From assembly GCF_001184025.1 (NCBI RefSeq), contig NZ_BBYG01000009.1, forward strand, positions 1-64,000: a DNA stretch of 64,000 nt. The letters run 5' to 3'. This document shows positions 58,997-64,000 of this stretch, one piece after another; the stretch's first letter is position 1; every line of letters begins with the position of its first letter. A program made the translations under genes and the position numbers. The notes under the pieces are model-generated. The model saw nothing but the letters and a program-made list of their open reading frames with translations. It was not told the origin of the DNA and ran no database searches. Source of the DNA: Streptomyces maremycinicus. GTDB taxonomy: Bacteria > Actinomycetota > Actinomycetes > Streptomycetales > Streptomycetaceae.

Positions 58997-61179
58997 CGGA
59001 CGGGCTCCCCGTACTGGATGCCCCGGCCGTTGGTGGCGACGTAGACGCGGCCGTGGATCCGCGGGTCGGCGGCGATGGTCGCGCCGATCCAGCCCCACTG
59101 GTGCCGGTCGTCGTTGATCCGCACCCAGGTCCGCGCGCCGTCGTCGGAGCGGTAGACGGCGGTGATCGCCTCCGTGGAGCCGACCTGGTAGACCGCCGGG
59201 TACGCGGCGCCGTCGGCGGCCCTGCCGAAGGCGACGGTGTACGAGGCCGAACAACCGGTCAGTCTGTCGAAGCTCGCTCCGCCGTCGGTGGACCGGTACA
59301 GGCCGTTCCCTTTGGTGCTCAGCCACAGGTCGCCGGAGCGCCCCGGGGCCGCGGCCAACTGGAACTGGCTGTCTCCGGAGGGCAGTCCGCTCGCCCGCGG
59401 GGTGAAGGTGAGACCGGTGTCGGTGCTGGCGAACAGGGTTCCCGTGTCGGTGTCGTAGGCGTAGAAGCGTGCCGGGTCGGCCGGGTCGGCGAGCGGGGTG
59501 GCGCCCTTGGGGAAGGAGGGGACCTCGGACCAGGTCGCCCCGTTGTCCGCGGAGCGCTGGGCGGGGTGTTTGGTGCCGTCCCAGTGCACGAAGGTCCACA
59601 GCAGCACGCTGCCGTCGGTGTTGGTGGCGATGGGCCCCGGCGCGTCCCCGGCGAGGGCGGGCTGGGTGGCGAAGGGTGCCCACGATCTGCCGCCGTCGCC
59701 CGACCAGGCGCCGTTGCCGCGGTCGCCCCAGCCGGTGCGGACGACGTACCGCGGCCTGTCCGCGGCCTGCGCGAGCCCCGTCGCCGTCCCGGACACGGGG
59801 TCGGTCGCCATGCCCCGGGACGGGGAGGCGGTGAGCCGCTCGTGGTACATCACCCCGATGTCCCCGAGGCCGCTGATCAGGTGCGCCTGTCCGGTCGGCG
59901 GCGAGATCAGCTGCCGTACCGAGGTCTCCTCAAGGCCCCGGATCCGCGGGGCCCAGTGCTTCAGGTCCCGGGTGCCGTAGAGCGTGGCGCCGGTGCCGAA
60001 GACGACGTTCCGCGAGTCGTACGGGTCGACGGCGACGGCCTGGATCCACCAGCCGAACTTGGGCTGCTCCGCACCCCACTTCAGATACGGCGTCTCGGAC
60101 ACGTCGAGGACGGCGGTGTCCTTCAGGGACGTCCAGCTGCCGCCGCCGTCCGTGGTCCGGTACAGGGTGTCGACCGCCGCCCAGCGGTTGTTGGTGGAGA
60201 CGACGACGGTGCCGGGGCGCCGGGCGTCCACGGCGGCCCCGCCGTAGCCGAAGGTGTCGGCGCCTCCGGGCCGCACCGGCGTCACGTCGGTCCACGTGCC
60301 GCTCGTCGTCGCCAGCTTGTGCACACTGCCGTCGGACTGGCCGTTGGGTCCGGGGGCGTCGGCGTACGTCACGTACAGCTCGCGGGTGTGACGGTCGTAG
60401 GCGGCGCGGACGGGCACCTTGGCGGAGGTGCCGGCGGGCCGGCCGGGGACGGCTTCCCAGGTGCGGCCGTCGGCGGTCCGGAACAGGTTGGCGGTCGTCC
60501 CGTCGGAGTCGCCCCAGCCGGCGTAGAGGGTGCGGCCCGCGGCGACGAGCAGGGTGACGCCCTGGCCGCTCGCGCCCGGCGTGCCGGGGAAGCCGTCGGC
60601 CGCCGCCCAGGTGGCGCCCCGGTCGGTGGATCTGAGGAGCCCGTCGTGCCGGGTGCCCAGCCACAGGGTGTCGCTGTCCCGGGGATCGACCAGCAGCCGC
60701 TCCCCCGTGCCCCGGCCGTCCTCGTTGGCGCCGAGCTTGACGGTGAGATCGGTGCGGGTCCAGGTGGCGCCGCGGTCTTCGGAGCGCAGCACGGCCCCGT
60801 TGCCCGCCCAGGACTGGGCGTACGTGCCGAGGGCCAGGTAGAGGCGGTCCGGGTGCGCGGCGTCGACGGCGAGCGCCTCCACCCCGAGGAGGTTCCAGTC
60901 GTCCCAGCCGAGGTGGTCGGTCAGCGGGGTCCAGCGGGCCGCGCGGTCGTCCCAGCGGTAGGCGCCGCCGATGTCGGTACGGGCGTAGGCGAGCCCCCGG
61001 ACGGCCGGGTGGAAGAGCACACCGGTGACGAATCCGGTACCGCCGATGACGGCGTTGCGCCACCGGTAGGCGGGGGCGGCGGCCCCGGCGGCCCGGGCGA
61101 GCCCCTGCCCGGCGGGCAGCGCGGTGACCGCGGCGGCGGCCGCGCTTCCGGCGAGAACGGTACGACGGGTGACCTGCAC
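58993..61179 (-). CDS. secreted glycoside hydrolase family 74 xyloglucanase
   Basis: A 728-residue enzyme made of two beta-propellers with repeated SxDxGxTW-type (BNR) motifs, such as RSEDRGATWTRTD and RSTDGGASFDRL. The two catalytic aspartates are expected in ARTDIGGAYRWDD (about residue 72) and SGLGDIGVMYHE (about residue 445). A Tat-type signal leads the protein (VTRRTVLAGSAAAAAVTALP). I chose GTG at 61179 with GAGG 7 nt upstream. GH74 enzymes cut the xyloglucan backbone. Its stop overlaps the GH42 start. Confidence 0.92.
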   Translation of the reverse strand: MQVTRRTVLAGSAAAAAVTALPAGQGLARAAGAAAPAYRWRNAVIGGTGFVTGVLFHPAVRGLAYARTDIGGAYRWDDRAARWTPLTDHLGWDDWNLLGVEALAVDAAHPDRLYLALGTYAQSWAGNGAVLRSEDRGATWTRTDLTVKLGANEDGRGTGERLLVDPRDSDTLWLGTRHDGLLRSTDRGATWAAADGFPGTPGASGQGVTLLVAAGRTLYAGWGDSDGTTANLFRTADGRTWEAVPGRPAGTSAKVPVRAAYDRHTRELYVTYADAPGPNGQSDGSVHKLATTSGTWTDVTPVRPGGADTFGYGGAAVDARRPGTVVVSTNNRWAAVDTLYRTTDGGGSWTSLKDTAVLDVSETPYLKWGAEQPKFGWWIQAVAVDPYDSRNVVFGTGATLYGTRDLKHWAPRIRGLEETSVRQLISPPTGQAHLISGLGDIGVMYHERLTASPSRGMATDPVSGTATGLAQAADRPRYVVRTGWGDRGNGAWSGDGGRSWAPFATQPALAGDAPGPIATNTDGSVLLWTFVHWDGTKHPAQRSADNGATWSEVPSFPKGATPLADPADPARFYAYDTDTGTLFASTDTGLTFTPRASGLPSGDSQFQLAAAPGRSGDLWLSTKGNGLYRSTDGGASFDRLTGCSASYTVAFGRAADGAAYPAVYQVGSTEAITAVYRSDDGARTWVRINDDRHQWGWIGATIAADPRIHGRVYVATNGRGIQYGEPVR

Positions 61180-61257
61180 GGAGGTTCCTCGCAAGGGGTC
61201 GTGGACGAACGGCGGACACGATGCACCGGTGTGCGTTTCACCACCGGCAAGCGGCAC

Positions 61258-61450
61258 GATCACCCCCGGCCGGGAGGGGACGATCGCCCCGGCCGGGGGG
61301 CGGCATGATCACCGCAGGCCGGGGGGACGGCATGATCACCCCGGCCGAGGGGACACGATCCCCCCGCCGAGAGGCGGCATGATCACCGCAGGCCGGGCGG
61401 AGGCACGATCCCCCGGCCGGGGAGGGGACGATCGCCCACGGCCGGATCGG
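61258..61450. repeat. ~25-bp imperfect repeat array with GATC and CCGGCCGG
   Basis: GATC recurs at 61258, 61282, 61307, 61334, 61357, 61381, 61407 and 61430 (spacing 23-27 bp), alternating with CCGGCCGG-like palindromes and purine tracts. It is not a CRISPR array: the spacers are too short and similar. Confidence 0.8.
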
Positions 61451-61532
61451 GGGCCGATGAACGCCGGACACCTATCACCCCCCAGGGGCGCGGGGAACTG
61501 CGCGATCAGCCCCCACCGGCCCGCGGCCGAAG

Positions 61533-61650
61533 TACGACCGCCCGCTGCTCCCACCCCGGGCAGGGGCCCCGCGACCGACCTACGACCGCCCGCTGCTCCC
61601 ACCCCGGGCAGGGGCCCCACGGCCGACCTACGACCATCCGCTCCTCCCGC
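61533..61650. repeat. 48-bp tandem repeat
   Basis: Units start at 61533 and 61581, with a partial third at 61629, each TACGACCGCCCGCTGCTCCC followed by ACCCCGGGCAGGGGCCCC. The two full copies are almost identical. Confidence 0.85.
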
Positions 61651-61669
61651 CGCCCCCCGTAAGGGGACT

Positions 61670-62605
61670 TCAGCCCTTGACCGCCCCCGTCAACATCCCC
61701 TTCCTGAAGTGCTTCTGGACGAACGGCGACAACACCGCCACCGGCAGCAGCGCCATCACCATGACCGCCATCTGCACGGCCAGCCCGGACAGCTGCCCCG
61801 TCTTGATCGCCTGCCCCAGCCCGACCGGCGCCTCCTGCTTCTGCACCAGCTGGATCATGACGTTCTGGAGCGGCATCATGTCCTGGTCGTTGAGGTACAG
61901 CGAGGCGTTGAACCAGGCGCTCCAGTACCCGACGGCGTAGAACAGCGTGATGACGGCCAGCACCGCCCTCGACAGCGGCATGACGATCTGCCAGAGGATC
62001 CGGAAGTCCCCCGCCCCGTCGATCCGCGCGCTGTCGATGAGTTCCGGCGAGATCCCCATGAAGAAGCCGCGCAGGACAAGGATGTTGAACACGCTGATCG
62101 CGCTCGGCAGGATCAGCGCGAGGTAGCTGTCCATCAGGCCCAGGGACTGCACCAGCAGATAGGTGGGGATCAGGCCCGCGCTGAAGAACATCGTCGCCAG
62201 CAGGACCATCAGGATCCAGCGGTGCCCGAGCGAGCCCGAGCGGGAGAGCCCGTAGGCGCACAGCACGGAGACGCCCATCGAGAAGAGCGTGCCGACCAGG
62301 GTGATCAGGACGCTGATGACCGCCGCGCGGGTGACCTGTCCGCCGCTGAGCAGTTCCCGGTAGGCGATGAAGGTGATCCCCTTGGGCACCATCACCAGTC
62401 CGCCGGCCTCGTCGATGGTCTTCCGCGAGGAGAGACTGGTGACGAGGACGATCCACAGCGGGAAGAGGATCGCCAGGCAGGCGAAGGCCAGGGCGACGCC
62501 CTTGCCCGCGAGGCCGGCCCTGCTGGGCTCCTCCTCCCACACGGGGCGCGGCGGCGCGGCCCACCGGCCGGGTGCGCGCACGGGTTCGTCGATCACGGCG
62601 GTCAC
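61670..62605 (-). CDS. carbohydrate ABC transporter permease (LplC-like)
   Basis: A 311-residue integral membrane protein with six predicted helices, such as LAFACLAILFPLWIVLVTSL. The EAA loop that contacts the ATPase is SARIDGAGDFRILWQIVMP. It belongs to the LplC/YtcP branch. GTG at 62605 overlaps the stop of the other permease (GTGA). No ATPase gene is adjacent; Streptomyces often use a shared MsiK-type ATPase (established knowledge). Confidence 0.92.
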   Translation of the reverse strand: MTAVIDEPVRAPGRWAAPPRPVWEEEPSRAGLAGKGVALAFACLAILFPLWIVLVTSLSSRKTIDEAGGLVMVPKGITFIAYRELLSGGQVTRAAVISVLITLVGTLFSMGVSVLCAYGLSRSGSLGHRWILMVLLATMFFSAGLIPTYLLVQSLGLMDSYLALILPSAISVFNILVLRGFFMGISPELIDSARIDGAGDFRILWQIVMPLSRAVLAVITLFYAVGYWSAWFNASLYLNDQDMMPLQNVMIQLVQKQEAPVGLGQAIKTGQLSGLAVQMAVMVMALLPVAVLSPFVQKHFRKGMLTGAVKG

Positions 62606-63636
62606 TTCTGGTACACCCCCTGCTCGCCCATGAGATGGGCCACCTTGTTGGCGACGAGCACCAGGCCGAGGCTGATGACGCCCTTGATCAGTCCGGCGGC
62701 GGCCGCGTAGCCGAAGTCCTGGTTGCGGACGCCGTTCCACCACACGAAGGTGTCGAGGACCTCCGAGGCCCCTGGTCCGACCGCGTCGCGCTGGAGCAGG
62801 ATCTGTTCGAAGCCGACCGTCAGCGCGTCACCCACCCGCAGCACCAGCAGCAGCGCGATCACCGGGCGCAGGGCCGGCAGGGTCACGTGCCACATCCGGC
62901 GCCAGCGGTTCGCGCCGTCCATCGCGGCGGCCTCGTACAGGTCGGGGTTGACCGAGGCCAGCGCGGCGAGGAAGACGATGATGCCCCAGCCCGCGTCCTT
63001 CCAGACGCTCTGCGCGGTGATCAGGAACTTGAAGGTCTCCGGGTCGGTCATGATGTCGATGCCGTCGTACCCGTGCTGCCGCAGCAGCTGCGAGAGGATT
63101 CCCGCGCCGCCGAACAGCTGCTGGAACACGGCGATGACCAGCACCCAGGAGAAGAAGTGCGGCAGGTAGAGGATCGCCTGCGAGACCGCCCGGATCCGGG
63201 GCCTGACCACGCTGTTGATGAGCAGCGCGAGCATGATCGGGATCGGGAAGTAGAGCACCAGCTGGAGGAAGAACAGCACCAGGGTGTTCCGCACGGCCTC
63301 CCAGAAGGCCGAGTCCTCGAAGAGCCGCTGGAAGTTCTCCATGCCGACCCAGGGGCTGTGCAGTATGGAGACGACCCCGTTGTCGCTGATGTAGGGGTCG
63401 TAGTCCTGGAAGGCGACCACGTTGCCGAGGATCGGCACGTAGTTGAAGAGCAGGATGAGAACGACCGCCGGGAGTGTCATCAGCAGCAGGACGCGGTCGC
63501 GTCTGAACCTGACCCGCAGCCCCAGCTTTGCGGAGGACCTCTTCCCCCGGGGGCCGGTGGCGCCGCCGGGCGCCACCGGTGTCTTCTCCGTCTCGTCGGC
63601 CTCGGCCCTGCTCCGAGGCACCGTGCTGTGCGACAC
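62602..63636 (-). CDS. carbohydrate ABC transporter permease (LplB-like)
   Basis: A 344-residue membrane protein of the LplB/YtcP type. The N-terminal 45 residues are cytoplasmic and charged. Helices follow from LLLMTLPAVVLILLFNYVPIL. The EAA loop is AAAMDGANRWRRMWHVTLPA. GTG at 63636 has GAGGAG 7 nt upstream. It pairs with the LplC-like permease; the solute-binding protein gene lies just upstream. Confidence 0.92.
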   Translation of the reverse strand: MSHSTVPRSRAEADETEKTPVAPGGATGPRGKRSSAKLGLRVRFRRDRVLLLMTLPAVVLILLFNYVPILGNVVAFQDYDPYISDNGVVSILHSPWVGMENFQRLFEDSAFWEAVRNTLVLFFLQLVLYFPIPIMLALLINSVVRPRIRAVSQAILYLPHFFSWVLVIAVFQQLFGGAGILSQLLRQHGYDGIDIMTDPETFKFLITAQSVWKDAGWGIIVFLAALASVNPDLYEAAAMDGANRWRRMWHVTLPALRPVIALLLVLRVGDALTVGFEQILLQRDAVGPGASEVLDTFVWWNGVRNQDFGYAAAAGLIKGVISLGLVLVANKVAHLMGEQGVYQK

Positions 63637-63661
63637 GGCCGTTCTCCTCGCCTCGCTGCCG

Positions 63662-64000
63662 TCAGCTCGTCGCCGTGCCGTTGTCGTCGAGCAGCTTCCG
63701 GTACCAGGCGCGCAGTTCGTCGCCGCCCTTCTTCTTCCAGTCGGAGACGGCCGCCTGCATGTCGCTGATCTTCTTGCGGCCGCGGACGATGTCGTCCTCC
63801 AGCTGCTCGAAGTCGTTGGAGAGGTTGGTCCAGCGGCTGGGCTCGGTGATCTGCATGCCGTAGAAGGCCGACTTCCTGGTGAAGGCGCCCATCCGCTGCT
63901 GCCACTCGACCTGGCCCTTGGCGATGTCCGGGAAGTCGGGGTGGGCGATGGTCGACGCGGGGCTCGCGACCATCACGAAGGCGTTCAGGACCTCCTGGTT
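63662..64000 (-). CDS. extracellular solute-binding protein, C-terminal part
   Basis: The C-terminal 112 residues of an LplA/YtcQ-like sugar-binding protein. The 5' part lies beyond the window, so no signal peptide or lipobox can be seen. The visible end (FEQLEDDIVRGRKKISDMQAAVSDWKKKGGDELRAWYRKLL) fits the family's C-terminal helices. The frame is open to the last base. Position before two permeases supports the assignment. Confidence 0.85.
   Translation of the reverse strand, partial: NQEVLNAFVMVASPASTIAHPDFPDIAKGQVEWQQRMGAFTRKSAFYGMQITEPSRWTNLSNDFEQLEDDIVRGRKKISDMQAAVSDWKKKGGDELRAWYRKLLDDNGTATS

Larger units (their letters stand above)
61180..61669. promoter_or_regulatory. repeat-filled gap between transporter and GH74 genes
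   Basis: 490 bp inside the operon with no gene. It carries a GATC/CCGGCCGG repeat array and a 48-bp tandem repeat (annotated separately). No copy of the LacI palindrome is visible here, so transcription may come from upstream of the window's right end. Confidence 0.6.

Noticed and set aside
61258..61650. Possible CRISPR array
   Set aside because: Units are imperfect, with 23-27-bp spacing and no unique spacers; no cas genes are nearby.

Overview
The window reads as a chromosomal segment of a Streptomyces species. The evidence is very high GC with strong third-position bias, many GTG starts and one TTG start, a WhiB-type regulator, twin-arginine signals, and a core-gene order (rnj, dapA, thyX, dapB, M16 peptidase, pnp, rpsO, ribF, truB, rbfA, infB, ylxR, nusA, rimP, proS, ispG, rseP-like, dxr) that I recognise from Streptomyces chromosomes. 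I see no tRNA, rRNA, CRISPR array, transposase or integrase.

0-11 kb, minus-strand core genes: RNase J, DapA, ThyX, DapB, an M16 peptidase, PNPase and ribosomal protein S15, with two small plus-strand membrane genes. 11-17 kb: a DUF397 protein, then about 2.5 kb of non-coding DNA with a degenerate tandem repeat of about 140 bp, then a large MinD/ParA-like ATPase. From memory, in S. coelicolor this interval carries the type VII (ESX) secretion genes; none is visible here. 17-30 kb: the translation/transcription operon read leftward (rimP, nusA, ylxR, infB, DUF503, rbfA, truB, ribF), with a large protease-like/NTPase fusion between truB and ribF whose two active sites look altered.

30-37 kb, accessory and regulatory: a Tat-type lipoprotein, a ferritin-like protein, an APH-fold probable pseudokinase, a translationally coupled sigma factor - unknown - WhiB-like cassette with a further unknown gene, and a divergent XRE regulator. 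Three copies of an inverted repeat (ATCTRC-N8/9-GTAGAT) lie in the shared promoter region. 37-45 kb: proS, two acetyltransferases, ispG, a site-2 protease and dxr.

45-48 kb, the most unusual block: a compact plus-strand cassette between dxr and an acyl-CoA dehydrogenase. It encodes a 59-residue protein, an E2-like protein with the E2 motifs and a candidate active cysteine, an E1/ThiF-like adenylyltransferase, a JAB/JAMM isopeptidase-like protein and an unrecognised 240-residue protein. The order modifier?-E2-E1-JAB resembles bacterial ubiquitin-like conjugation systems (Bil/Bub type), but the candidate modifier is unusually small and a fifth gene is coupled to the set.

50-64 kb: a glycoside-utilisation locus. 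A LacI-family regulator with two palindromic sites and a GH31 enzyme face a leftward operon of ABC transporter genes (binding protein cut by the window end, two permeases), GH74, GH42, GH95 and GH12. The enzyme set fits breakdown of fucosylated xyloglucan.
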